Source: Oscillospiraceae bacterium
GTDB taxonomy: Bacteria > Bacillota > Clostridia > Oscillospirales > Oscillospiraceae
Direction: 5' to 3'
Length of the DNA: 51,253 nucleotides
NCBI GenBank assembly: GCA_017624715.1
Contig: JAGAMN010000030.1
Coordinates: forward strand, 1-51,253
The position numbers were made by a program, and so were the translations under genes. Positions 42,661-49,572 of this stretch are shown one piece after another. The notes below the pieces were generated by a model. It ran no database searches and had not been told where the DNA came from. It saw only the letters and a program-made list of their open reading frames with translations. Positions within the stretch are counted from its first letter, which is position 1; every line of letters begins with the position of its first letter.

Positions 42661-42909
42661 TTGAGATTATACCGCGAAATTCTCGCGCACTATCTATCGC
42701 GAGAAGATGCGCAGATTCTGTTTCCCAACTTGCACCTGGATTCATCTGCTATTATAGAATCAGAATCGATGCAGATCGTACAGAAAATTCGGGCTATCAT
42801 TGCCAATGACAGACCGGATGACAAAGAATGCTTTATGAGGATTGAGGAAAATGTGTCTGTTTTGGAAGATCACGGTATTGATTGCGGAACACGGCATGAC
42901 TTTGGGTGA
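42661..42909 (+). CDS. Conserved small hypothetical protein (…RHDFG C-terminus)
   Basis: 82 residues if it starts at the TTG at 42661. The pattern 'YREILAHYL ... ITFPNL-like LFPNLHLD ... KIRAIIANDRPDDKECFMRIEE ... RHDFG' resembles a widespread small Firmicutes protein of unknown role that I know only as hypothetical. AAGGGG lies about 9 bases upstream of the TTG. A promoter with an operator-like palindrome lies 52 bases upstream, divergent from the XRE gene, so the two may form a regulated pair. Confidence 0.65.
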   Translation: MRLYREILAHYLSREDAQILFPNLHLDSSAIIESESMQIVQKIRAIIANDRPDDKECFMRIEENVSVLEDHGIDCGTRHDFG

Positions 42910-42910
42910 A

Positions 42911-43275
42911 AACGGCCCCCTTGCCTAAAGGGGGCTGGCACGCGAACAGCATGACTGGGGGATTCCTGCCGCCATACTGGGTGGTGGTACGCCGAAAGGG
43001 GAGCGATGCGAGCGCTGCCTGTGGCAGATGAAGCGAGCTGAGCGAGTGGCAGCGGTCGGCAAGAAACAAGCACGCTTTGTCGGGCGAAGTTTCTTCCGGG
43101 CACCGCAACAGGAACTCGTTTGCGTTGCCGTCCATATGAACAGGAATAATATAGCCATCATTTCACAGTCCTGACGGACTGCACTCTGATGGCTATGGAC
43201 TCTCCCCCGGGCTAAACAAGTGTCCCCCGGACACTTGTTTACCTCGCTACGCTCGGCCGCCCTCTTCGAGTCCAG
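42911..43275. repeat. Composite non-coding repeat region next to the recombinase
   Basis: It starts with a GGCCCCCTTGCCTAAAGGGGG block like the one after pgk. It continues with GAGCGATGCGAGCG-type low-information sequence, an inverted pair ATAGCCATCA ... TGATGGCTAT (about 43149-43196), and AACAAGTGTCC...GGACACTTGTT (43216-43241). The open frames crossing it show no conserved domain. It may be the scar or edge of the island carrying the serine recombinase. Confidence 0.5.
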
Positions 43276-43283
43276 CCGGTGTA

Positions 43284-44777
43284 CTAAAAAATACGGATAC
43301 CCAAATGGGTATCCGTATTTTTTGGTACACCAGCACATTCTATAATCGAACCGTTTACCTCTTTTAGGCTTACGGTTTTAGTTGCTTCCTTATAATTGAA
43401 CGTTATGACCAATTTGTCGTCGTAGAGATATACGGCATTTACAAAGCAGTCAATTAGTCTTTGTTTGTGTTCCTTCGTTTCTAAGCTCATGGTCTGAATT
43501 TGCTTCAACCATAGTTTCAAGCCCTCTTTTGTGATGGTGGGCTTCTTCATTTCTTCCTTGATGAGCTTCAAATTTATCTCATCTCTTGTCTGCTCCAATT
43601 CGAGCATTCTCTGTTTCGTTGTTGAAGTGATAATACCTTCTTCAATTGCCTTGAGTAGATTGTTCAGTGCGGTTTCCGTCTCGCTGAGCCGTTGCTTCAG
43701 CAGCTTTATTGCGGGATTCTCTTTTTGAAAGTTCCGAAATACGATGCCGGCGATATCCTCGATCACATTATCGCCCATCATCATTTCGCGGGTGTACTTG
43801 ATAACAATGTCTTCGATCCAGTCTTTCTTGACGGTCTTTTTATCACAGGTGTGCTTGTACTTGGCGGTGTTGCATTTGTAGTACCGATGCACTGTTCCGT
43901 TTCGTCCTGTGCCGCTTTCACCGGCCATATAAGCACCGCATTTGCCGCAGAACAGCTTGGTGGTCAATAAGTAATCATCCTTGGCCTTGTGCCTTGCAGC
44001 GGCTTTGGTGTTTTTCTTCAGCCGGTCTTGTACCTTGTTGAACAGTGCAGTGGGAACAATTTGGGGAATTCCATTTTCACAGACCACATCACCGAAGCGA
44101 TATTCTCCAATATAACGGCGGTTCTTCAAAAGATTGGTCACGATGTTGATCGTCAGCTTACTGCCTTTGGAAGTGGCTACACCCTTTTCGTTCAGCAATG
44201 TAACAATTTCCTTTATTGTTTTGCCGTTACCGTACCATTTGAATGCTTCCAAAACCCAAGGGGCTTTGACGGAATCAATTTCATAGAACTGGTCTTTGTT
44301 GACGGTGAATCCTATGGGGACTGTACCGCCGTTAAACTTGCACTTGAGAGCATTCTCTGTCATACCTCTGCTGACCTTTTCCGCAAGCTCTGCGGAGAAG
44401 TATTCTGCCATACCTTCCAATACTGATTCAAGCAGGATACCTTCGGAATTGTTTGAGATATTCTCAGTAGCGGATATGACCCGGACATTGTTTTTCTTCA
44501 GTATTGCTTTGTAGTTGGCTGAATCATACCGATTTCTTGCAAACCGATCTAATTTCCAAACAATGACCACGTCAAATTTTCGTTTCACGCTGTCCTTGAT
44601 CATCTTCTGGAATTGTGGTCGGTTATCCGTCTTTGCGGATAACGCCCGGTCAATGTAGGTATCCAGTATGGTGATGCCTTGCCGTTCCGCAAAGGCCATA
44701 CATTCCCGGAGCTGACCGTCAATACTCTCATCCCGCTGGCTTTCCGAAGAATACCGTGCGTAGATGACTCCAATCAT
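43284..44777 (-). CDS. Large serine recombinase
   Basis: 497 residues. The resolvase-type catalytic domain begins GVIYARYSSESQRD with nucleophile Ser10 and includes VVIVWKLDRFARNRYDS. The Recombinase domain follows (about 160-260), then a zinc ribbon (FCGKCGAYMAGES ... YYKCNTAKYKHTC) and a coiled-coil segment. These enzymes insert and excise mobile elements. The last codons run through the terminator hairpin and read KNTDTHLGIRIF, so the original C-terminus may have been altered. Its start overlaps the stop of the XRE gene upstream (ATGA), so both are one operon. Confidence 0.92.
   Translation of the reverse strand: MIGVIYARYSSESQRDESIDGQLRECMAFAERQGITILDTYIDRALSAKTDNRPQFQKMIKDSVKRKFDVVIVWKLDRFARNRYDSANYKAILKKNNVRVISATENISNNSEGILLESVLEGMAEYFSAELAEKVSRGMTENALKCKFNGGTVPIGFTVNKDQFYEIDSVKAPWVLEAFKWYGNGKTIKEIVTLLNEKGVATSKGSKLTINIVTNLLKNRRYIGEYRFGDVVCENGIPQIVPTALFNKVQDRLKKNTKAAARHKAKDDYLLTTKLFCGKCGAYMAGESGTGRNGTVHRYYKCNTAKYKHTCDKKTVKKDWIEDIVIKYTREMMMGDNVIEDIAGIVFRNFQKENPAIKLLKQRLSETETALNNLLKAIEEGIITSTTKQRMLELEQTRDEINLKLIKEEMKKPTITKEGLKLWLKQIQTMSLETKEHKQRLIDCFVNAVYLYDDKLVITFNYKEATKTVSLKEVNGSIIECAGVPKNTDTHLGIRIF
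43285..43323. terminator. Long hairpin at the end of the serine recombinase gene
   Basis: AAAAAATACGGATACCC pairs with GGGTATCCGTATTTTTT around AAAT. A further GGTGTAC/GTACACC pair outside extends the stem. It acts in either direction and lies inside the last 13 codons of the recombinase frame. Confidence 0.85.
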
Positions 44778-45139
44778 TCATTCTTCACCTCCTGAAGAAC
44801 CTGAGCGATGGTCTCCTTCAGTCGGTCATTGAACGCCGTGCCGGGAGTAAAGCACATAGCTATTATCTGTTCCACACTGCCTTCATCATTGAGCACAGAT
44901 TTTAATGCATCCTTACTCTGTGTCATGCCCTTGGGGGTATCTGTTCTCCCAAAGATGTAATCCAAGGATACGTTAAAGAAGTTAGCGTACCACAGAAGCT
45001 TCTCCAACGGTGGTTCAGCAAGTCCCGTTTCATACCGACCGATGGATGCCTGGGTGGTTTCGCACAGATCAGCCAGCTGTTTCTGCGAGTAACGTGCCTG
45101 CACTCTCAGTTCTTTCATCCGTTCTCCTACAATGTTCAT
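44774..45139 (-). CDS. XRE-family HTH repressor coupled to the serine recombinase
   Basis: 121 residues. An HTH domain (YSQKQLADLCETTQASIGRY, then PPLEKLLWYANFFNVSLDYI) is followed by a C-terminal helical region. The start is the ATG at 45139, since GGAGGTG lies 9 bases upstream and abuts the earlier ATG. The stop overlaps the recombinase start. It likely represses the operon, since an AACTGT/ACAGTT inverted pair (45161-45166, 45185-45190) flanks the -10 box. Confidence 0.88.
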   Translation of the reverse strand: MNIVGERMKELRVQARYSQKQLADLCETTQASIGRYETGLAEPPLEKLLWYANFFNVSLDYIFGRTDTPKGMTQSKDALKSVLNDEGSVEQIIAMCFTPGTAFNDRLKETIAQVLQEVKNE

Positions 45140-45170
45140 GTTCAACATCACCTCCATATGAACTGTATAT

Positions 45171-45199
45171 ATTATAACACTTTTACAGTTTTAAGTCAA
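45171..45199 (-). promoter_or_regulatory. Promoter of the XRE-recombinase operon with possible operator
   Basis: Minus strand TTGACT (45194-45199), 17-base spacer, TATAAT (45171-45176). The inverted pair AACTGT (45161-45166) and ACAGTT (45185-45190) surrounds the -10 box. Confidence 0.8.
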
Positions 45200-45267
45200 T
45201 ATTATATGCGTTTATTATTAAAACGATTTGCGAAGATAAAACAAAAACTTTTAGACTGATTTTGCTG

Positions 45268-45310
45268 ACGAAAATTTTCGGGCAGTGCCGACAGTGTAGC
45301 CGGCACTGCC
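45268..45310 (-). terminator. Hairpin after the 57-residue island protein
   Basis: GGCAGTGCCG (45281-45290) pairs with CGGCACTGCC (45301-45310). On the minus strand the tail is CGAAAATTTTCG, so the T-tract is weak. Confidence 0.55.
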
Positions 45311-45318
45311 TGTATCGT

Positions 45319-45492
45319 TTAGGCTTTATTCTCATCGGAATGTTCCTTCATAAACTTCTCAAACTCGGCTTTGCCTTCTTCGGTTTCCAACAGTTTTTCA
45401 ATTTCTTCAATGAATACGGCAGCGAGAGAGTTGAGGGCTTCTTCGGGAACGTCCGACTTAAAAACAATTTTCGGATTGTTAATAAGCGACAC
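45319..45492 (-). CDS. Small acidic island protein (57 residues), unusual start
   Basis: An open frame reads INNPKIVFKSDVPEEALNSL, then a Glu/Lys-rich helix (EEIEKLLETEEGKAEFEKFM) and ends DENKA. Amino acid composition and length look like a real small helical protein. The GTG at 45492 lies 3 bases after the stop of the upstream 17-codon ORF. The ideal AGGAGGTG site overlaps that GTG and is correctly spaced for an ATT codon 9 bases further on. Either termination-reinitiation at GTG or a rare ATT start is possible. It lies between the tyrosine integrase and the XRE-recombinase operon. Unknown function. Confidence 0.55.
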   Translation of the reverse strand: MSLINNPKIVFKSDVPEEALNSLAAVFIEEIEKLLETEEGKAEFEKFMKEHSDENKA

Positions 45493-45495
45493 CTC

Positions 45496-45549
45496 CTAAA
45501 TTTCGTTGCCTCCACTTCTGCCGGAGGCGGGCAATCTAAAATTCATCAT
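45496..45549 (-). CDS. 17-residue ORF coupled to the next small gene
   Basis: ATG at 45547-45549 with AAGGAGAAATTT upstream opens 17 codons (MMNFRLPASGRSGGNEI). Its stop TAG lies next to the GGAGGTG of the following ORF. An 11-codon ORF precedes it, ending at that ribosome site. The chain of tiny coupled ORFs downstream of the integrase could be leader peptides. Confidence 0.35.
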   Translation of the reverse strand: MMNFRLPASGRSGGNEI

Positions 45550-45693
45550 AAATTTCTCCTTACGGGCGGTGACGGGTGCCACCGCCCTGTTTCATATCTG
45601 TCCCTGGTTATTTCCTTATATATCAGTCCCGCGTATTAGGGGACGTTGTTTTCAATTTGAAAAACTCCTTCTTAACTATAAAAAACGGGGGTG

Positions 45694-46725
45694 TTACTTA
45701 GGCTTCTTCTTGACCTTTACCTCGGCCAGATAAATCCTTGTTACTTTGCATCGATGATGCCCGAGATTCTCGCTAACGATCTTTTCAGCTTGCTTGGGTT
45801 TCACTCTCAATGCCTCTGCATAGGTCTTCTGTGCGTAACTGTGACGAAGTCCGTGCCAGGAGATGGTGGCGTGTCTTTTCTTCTTATCGGTCTCTACGAT
45901 TTTGTCACGATCCTTGACCATAAACTTTTCTCTGTTGTGGCTCATCCAATTCTGCAGAGATTTGATCTCCATCTTCACACCGTGCTTTTCGCTGCCGGAG
46001 ATCAGATAATCCCCGGGCTGTAAACCCATAGCCTTAGCGTAGTCCAAATACTTTGCGATCATTGCTCTTTGCATTGGATTTAACTTGATGGCACGTCTTT
46101 GACCGCCTTTGCCTTTGGGAACAACGAAAATACCAGTCTTATTTGCGGATATCAAAAACTCAACTCTTGTGACGCAGATTTCTTCCAATCTTAAGCCTAA
46201 CTCGTAAGCCAGATCAATCGCGATCACAACATCGGTTCTGCCCATTCTCGTAGCAATGGCAACTGCTTTCTCCTTTTCTTCGGGGAGCCAGGCACGATTC
46301 TCTACACCTACAGCTCTCTTGGGGAGATTCAAGCTGCGGTTGTCGGACAGCTTGTTCTTGCCGCCGGACTGTCTGTAGAAGAACCGTATGCCTGCCAGCT
46401 CTGCCTGAATGGTCGCGGGCGAGAAACCCATCTCCTTTAGATATTCGGCATAGGCACGAAAATGTCTGTCGTCCACATTCTTAAATTTTTGGAGACGATA
46501 GCGATCTGCTAAAAAATAGCTGAAGCGTATGCTTGCTTCAAGGTATCTGGATCTGGTCTTAAAGCTCTTCTCGTTACAGTGCCTAAAGATGGATTCGAGC
46601 TGCTCTCTCAGATTCTTGGCAAGTCCCGGACTAATCATCCCGGGAGGGGGAGGATTCTCCGGAAGTGTGATGTTTGCACCGGGCGGTGCGTAGACCCTTG
46701 TGGGGTCGGGGCGCTCATGACTCAT
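45694..46725 (-). CDS. Tyrosine recombinase / phage-type integrase
   Basis: 343 residues. An N-terminal SAM-like core-binding domain (about 30-130, SFKTRSRYLEASIRFSYFLA) precedes the catalytic domain. Its active-site residues are visible: Arg in YELGLRLEEICV, Lys in VPKGKGGQRRAIK, HGLRHSYAQ (His-x-x-Arg), GHHR and the nucleophile Tyr in RIYLAEVK. It probably integrates and excises the surrounding element. GAAAGGAGGGG lies before the ATG. The C-terminal tail is short and Lys-rich. No xis or relaxase gene is adjacent. Confidence 0.9.
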   Translation of the reverse strand: MSHERPDPTRVYAPPGANITLPENPPPPGMISPGLAKNLREQLESIFRHCNEKSFKTRSRYLEASIRFSYFLADRYRLQKFKNVDDRHFRAYAEYLKEMGFSPATIQAELAGIRFFYRQSGGKNKLSDNRSLNLPKRAVGVENRAWLPEEKEKAVAIATRMGRTDVVIAIDLAYELGLRLEEICVTRVEFLISANKTGIFVVPKGKGGQRRAIKLNPMQRAMIAKYLDYAKAMGLQPGDYLISGSEKHGVKMEIKSLQNWMSHNREKFMVKDRDKIVETDKKKRHATISWHGLRHSYAQKTYAEALRVKPKQAEKIVSENLGHHRCKVTRIYLAEVKVKKKPK

Positions 46726-46782
46726 AAGCAACCCCTCCTTTCGTTTAAATTTTTTATTTATTTTCGCGCAGCGTAGGGACAT

Positions 46783-46895
46783 CCGCTGCGAAAAAATCTG
46801 TATACGAAAACATGGGGTTCAGGGGGCATTTTCGTCACGAGAATGCAGGGCGTTTTTCCTGACGAAAATAATCCTCTGTACGAAAATTTTGCGCG
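46783..46895. other. Non-coding spacer with repeated TTTTCGTCA motif
   Basis: Between the integrase and the iteron-like region, TTTTCGTCA or its complement TGACGAAAA occurs at about 46833 and 46859. It recurs at 45266, 47824 and 47869 around the same island. No ORF has a credible ribosome site. Confidence 0.45.
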
Positions 46896-47130
46896 GTCAT
46901 TTCGAAATGACAGTCATATATCATATCGAAAAGAACACAAAACGGTATTGCTCATTTTGAAAGGATAGTCATTTGTCATTTTGAAGGGATAGTGCATATA
47001 TCATTTCAAAAAGATTGAGGGCGCTGTCGCTTCTTTCGAAGAGACAGTCATATATCATTTCAAAGAGTGCATCATTTCAAAATTACTCATTTCGAAGGGA
47101 TAATCATTTATCATTTTTAAAGGATTGTCC

Positions 47131-47218
47131 GCAGGGCATAATTCACCCACTGTCAAAAGGGGTAGATCTACTCGTGTTTCTTGCTGATTCTATTTTGACA
47201 CGGGGAATTATGCCCTGC
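47131..47218. repeat. Large imperfect stem-loop 1 within the iteron region
   Basis: GCAGGGCATAATTC (47131-47144) is the exact reverse complement of 47205-47218. Inside it TGTCAAAA (47151-47158) pairs with TTTTGACA (47193-47200), leaving a loop of about 34 bases. Confidence 0.75.
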
Positions 47219-47243
47219 TAATCACGGCTCTCCGACCTCGTCT

Positions 47244-47286
47244 CCGAGCCGTTTCTATCTGACTTCGTCCTATAGAAACGGCTCGG
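47244..47286. repeat. Perfect 15-bp inverted repeat 2 within the iteron region
   Basis: CCGAGCCGTTTCTAT (47244-47258) pairs with 47272-47286, enclosing 13 bases. No T-tract follows. Confidence 0.8.
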
Positions 47287-47330
47287 CTCTCGAAAAGAGA
47301 GTCATAAATCATTTCGAAAAGACAGTTCTG

Positions 47331-47440
47331 GCACCTGCTATCGGAAGCCTGTGCTTGCCTTATTCGGCTTCCTGCAGCTTGTCATTCACTATAGCGAATG
47401 ACAACTTGCAGAGAGCCGAATGGCTTTATCACGCAGGTGC
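47331..47440. repeat. Nested stem-loop 3 within the iteron region
   Basis: Three nested pairs share one axis: GCACCTGC/GCAGGTGC (47331-47338, 47433-47440), ATTCGGCT/AGCCGAAT (47362-47369, 47414-47421) and GTCATTC/GAATGAC (47381-47387, 47396-47402). A CTGCA/TGCAG pair lies between the last two. Confidence 0.75.
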
Positions 47441-47565
47441 AAATCCTCATTTCGAAGCGATAGTCATTTGTCATATCGAAAAGAGAGTTTTGGTGGCGAT
47501 ATTCAATTGTAAACAGAGGTTAGTAATTGGCTTCATCTGAGATTTTGAAAAGATCATCATCTCAA

Positions 47566-47901
47566 ACTTACCGAGCGTATCCCCTTGCATTCAAGAGGGC
47601 AAAAGGCACTAACACAAAAGCCATTTGCAACGCTGCGCCGAGTACCGGAAATCCGGTTCAGGTACGAAAGACCCGATCAGCGGAGATTTTCATTTTGCTA
47701 AGCAACGATTAAATCCCGGAAACAATTCGCTGCGCGAAATCCCCATAAAGGAGACGGTCGCACCACCGTCTGAGCAATTTTATTTAACGACGGAACTCTC
47801 AAACGTCGTGGGCATCTCACACATTTTCGTCACGAGCTTCGGCAGATACCCTTGCCGTCGATGGCATACATTTTCGTCAGGGAAATTTCTCCGCCCACCG
47901 A
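47566..47901. other. Gene-poor stretch of the island
   Basis: No ORF with a credible ribosome site is seen. It contains two copies of ACATTTTCGTCA(C/G)G (about 47820 and 47865) and short palindromes such as CCGGAAATCCGG. It may belong to the same cis-acting region as the repeats upstream. Confidence 0.4.
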
Positions 47902-48153
47902 TTACGGAACTCTTTTTCTGTACCAAAATTCCTTTTTGGTACGCACATGATTCATCTGCAGCCTTAGAGTATCGGCTGTCAGTTTGACAGTCAGATCACC
48001 GTGATCTGTTACGGCTCTGTCTGCCGCCCATTTTCGTTCACAACAGCCTGGGACTCTGCTGTATATCGCACAATCACCGACATTTTCTGCCTCCTGTGCG
48101 AATTGCGTTACTGTAACCAGTTCCTTTAGGTCACATTGTTTCGCATTTCCCAT
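47902..48153 (-). CDS. Doubtful small ORF, possibly a decayed or frameshifted gene
   Basis: 83 codons. Internal stretches such as LKELVTVTQFAQEAENVGDC and DLTVKLTADTLRLQMN look protein-like. The best ribosome site upstream (GAAGGAGGAATTCAA) instead serves a 14-codon frame starting at 48170 that ends at 48126-48128, one frame away. The real gene could be a frameshifted fusion of the two. Palindromes CAGATCACCGTGATCTG and GGCTGTCAGTTTGACAGTC lie inside. Confidence 0.3.
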   Translation of the reverse strand: MGNAKQCDLKELVTVTQFAQEAENVGDCAIYSRVPGCCERKWAADRAVTDHGDLTVKLTADTLRLQMNHVRTKKEFWYRKRVP

Positions 48154-48249
48154 TTCTCATAGTTCTTCATTTGAATTCCTCCTTCATAAATATAAAAAAT
48201 ATATTTTGACTCCCACCGGGAGAACAAAAACAAAATTAGCAGATAAACG

Positions 48250-48281
48250 AAAAAGCACCCATCCGTCCTCGGATGGGTGCT
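48250..48281 (-). terminator. Terminator of the 57-codon small gene
   Basis: AGCACCCATCCG (48254-48265) pairs perfectly with CGGATGGGTGCT (48270-48281, TCCT loop), followed on the minus strand by TTTTCGTTT. The stop codon of the gene is at the base of the stem. Confidence 0.9.
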
Positions 48282-48453
48282 AACAATACTCTTCCTCGTT
48301 GCTTTCGCCGAAGGAAAGCTTTATGACAGCAGAATATGATGTGGTACATTTCTTCGTTCGTTTTCTATACTCTGCAATCCTTACAAGGGGGCTTGGCCCT
48401 TGCAACGAGGAAAGCAAACACCTTCTTTTGGAACGGCAGCTTTCATTTATCAT
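48280..48453 (-). CDS. Self-contained 57-residue basic small protein
   Basis: The ATG at 48453 with GAAGGAG at good spacing opens 57 codons. The peptide starts MINESCRSKRRCLLSSLQ, is rich in Arg/Lys/Cys in the first two-thirds, and ends in an acidic SNEEEYC. It has four Cys residues. A sigma-A-like promoter lies 40 bases upstream and a perfect terminator begins at the stop, so it is a complete unit. I know no family for it. It lies between the iteron region and an XRE gene, so a role in element maintenance is possible. Confidence 0.55.
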   Translation of the reverse strand: MINESCRSKRRCLLSSLQGPSPLVRIAEYRKRTKKCTTSYSAVIKLSFGESNEEEYC

Positions 48454-48492
48454 TTAAAACACTCCTTCATAACTATAAGTTTGGTGTAGCCA

Positions 48493-48522
48493 GTATAGCA
48501 CAGTGAATTTGCGTATTGCAAT
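48493..48522 (-). promoter_or_regulatory. Promoter of the 57-codon small gene
   Basis: Minus strand TTGCAA (48517-48522), 18-base spacer, TATACT (48493-48498). Confidence 0.7.
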
Positions 48523-48538
48523 AGGTTTTGGACAAGTG

Positions 48539-48555
48539 GGACCTGACAGGTCCCA
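48539..48555. other. Palindrome upstream of the small gene
   Basis: GGGACCT (48539-48545) and AGGTCCC (48549-48555) surround a GAC centre. It lies between the XRE stop and the -35 box of the small gene, the right place for an operator. Confidence 0.4.
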
Positions 48556-48563
48556 TAACTTTT

Positions 48564-48800
48564 TTAACCCTCTTTTTTCGTGAAAAGCTCTGCTACGGAC
48601 ACGCGCAATACCTCTGCAATTTTGAAGATCACCTGCAAGGACGGATCGATCTTTCCGTTCAGCATACGGGTTATGTACCAATCATTTTTTTCGATTTTGA
48701 TACTCAACCATCGTGCTGACTTATCCTTCTCCCTCAAATAGCGGGTAATATTGTCTTCCAAAATTTTTCTTGTTTTCTCATAATTACGATTGTTTTCCAT
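48564..48800 (-). CDS. XRE-family HTH regulator of the island
   Basis: 78 residues, one HTH domain (KSARWLSIKIEKNDWYITRM, then PSLQVIFKIAEVLRVSVAELF). This is a minimal Cro/CI-type repressor. A GTGAGG site precedes the ATG at 48800, and a TATAAT box lies at 48819-48824 on the minus strand. It sits upstream of the 57-codon gene and could regulate it. Confidence 0.85.
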   Translation of the reverse strand: MENNRNYEKTRKILEDNITRYLREKDKSARWLSIKIEKNDWYITRMLNGKIDPSLQVIFKIAEVLRVSVAELFTKKEG

Positions 48801-48974
48801 ATATAAAACCTCACATATATTATAATTTCAGCTAAAATCCGGGGGCAAAAGCCTTCTTTCGACTGATTTGTTATAATGTATGAGAGGTTACGGTTGCGTT
48901 TCAAGAAAACATCACCGGAAGGTTAATAGTCTTGTTTGAACTTTTACAGACCCAAATACATTGAATGTTTTGTA

Positions 48975-49022
48975 AAAGAATAAACAGCGCAGGAACGGGG
49001 AGCTTCCCGTTCCTGCGCTGTT
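48975..49022 (-). terminator. Terminator after the FmdE-like gene
   Basis: A perfect 17-bp stem (48983-48999 with 49006-49022) is followed on the minus strand by ATTCTTTTAC, 17 bases after the stop. It closes the transporter operon. Confidence 0.85.
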
Positions 49023-49039
49023 CTATATTGTATTGGAAT

Positions 49040-49561
49040 TTATACATCAAATCTGTCGTAGGTTTCGTAGCAGTCCAGGCAAAGTTTTTTGCCGCCTGCC
49101 AGACGAATCCAGTTAGCTCCGGTGCTTTCTCCGCAGCACTCACAGGTGTAGGAATCAAACAGCCGTGCCTTCTCCGGCAGCTGAATCGTTGCTTCCTTCA
49201 CTTCGAACATCTCCTCCGGCTTGCAACTCTGATAGTAGGCAAAAGATTCTGCTTTCGTCATGCCCTCCGGTCTGGGTTTCAGCACCAGACGCACAGACTT
49301 ATTAGTCTTGCGGTTATAGAAGGAGAATGCCTGCTTACCGCGCATATGAAACAAGAGGTTTCCCTTGCCGATGCTGCAGCCCAGCATCACCTGAACGGCA
49401 TCCACGCCGCAGGCATCATTTTCAGAGATACAAACTACCTGCTCATCCGCAGAGAATTCCAAATTCAAAAGCTCAATCGCGTATAGGCTTGCCTTATAGC
49501 CGATGGTCAGGCCACCGCACTCGTGACCGTGGAAGGCCACACAATCTTTCCATGTTTTCAT
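49040..49561 (-). CDS. FmdE-family protein
   Basis: 173 residues. CVAFHGHECGGLTIGYKASL near the N-terminus and ENDACGVDAVQVMLGCSIGKGN are the FmdE signature, with conserved His, Cys and Asp residues. A C-terminal zinc ribbon follows (YTCECCGES ... KLCLDCYE). FmdE was named from molybdenum formylmethanofuran dehydrogenase operons, but most members are uncharacterised. AAGGAGG precedes the ATG at 49561. It lies 11 bases after the ATPase gene of a FecCD-type ABC transporter, so a role linked to metal or metal-complex uptake is likely. Confidence 0.88.
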   Translation of the reverse strand: MKTWKDCVAFHGHECGGLTIGYKASLYAIELLNLEFSADEQVVCISENDACGVDAVQVMLGCSIGKGNLLFHMRGKQAFSFYNRKTNKSVRLVLKPRPEGMTKAESFAYYQSCKPEEMFEVKEATIQLPEKARLFDSYTCECCGESTGANWIRLAGGKKLCLDCYETYDRFDV

Positions 49562-49572
49562 AAACATCCTCC

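Larger units (their letters stand above)
46896..47565 (+). repeat. Iteron-like direct repeat array, consensus TCATTTCGAAAAGA(C/T)AG
   Basis: About ten copies of a TCATTTYGAARRGAYAG-like motif occur, often as pairs joined by TCATATA or TCATTTG (GTCATATATCAT, GTCATTTGTCAT). Copies are near 46897, 46951, 46977, 47001, 47033, 47055, 47071, 47087, 47109, 47310, 47449, 47480 and 47538, with mismatches. The region has no gene. Spacing is irregular, so it is not a CRISPR. It resembles a replication-origin or transfer-region binding array of a mobile element. Confidence 0.7.

Noticed and set aside
42833-43338. Overlapping minus-strand ORFs of 77-137 codons after the recombinase
   Set aside because: They cross a composite repeat region with several hairpins, no ribosome site and no domain; compositional artefacts.
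46896-47565. CRISPR array
   Set aside because: Repeat spacing is irregular, copies are degenerate, no unique spacers of constant length are seen, and no cas genes occur nearby.
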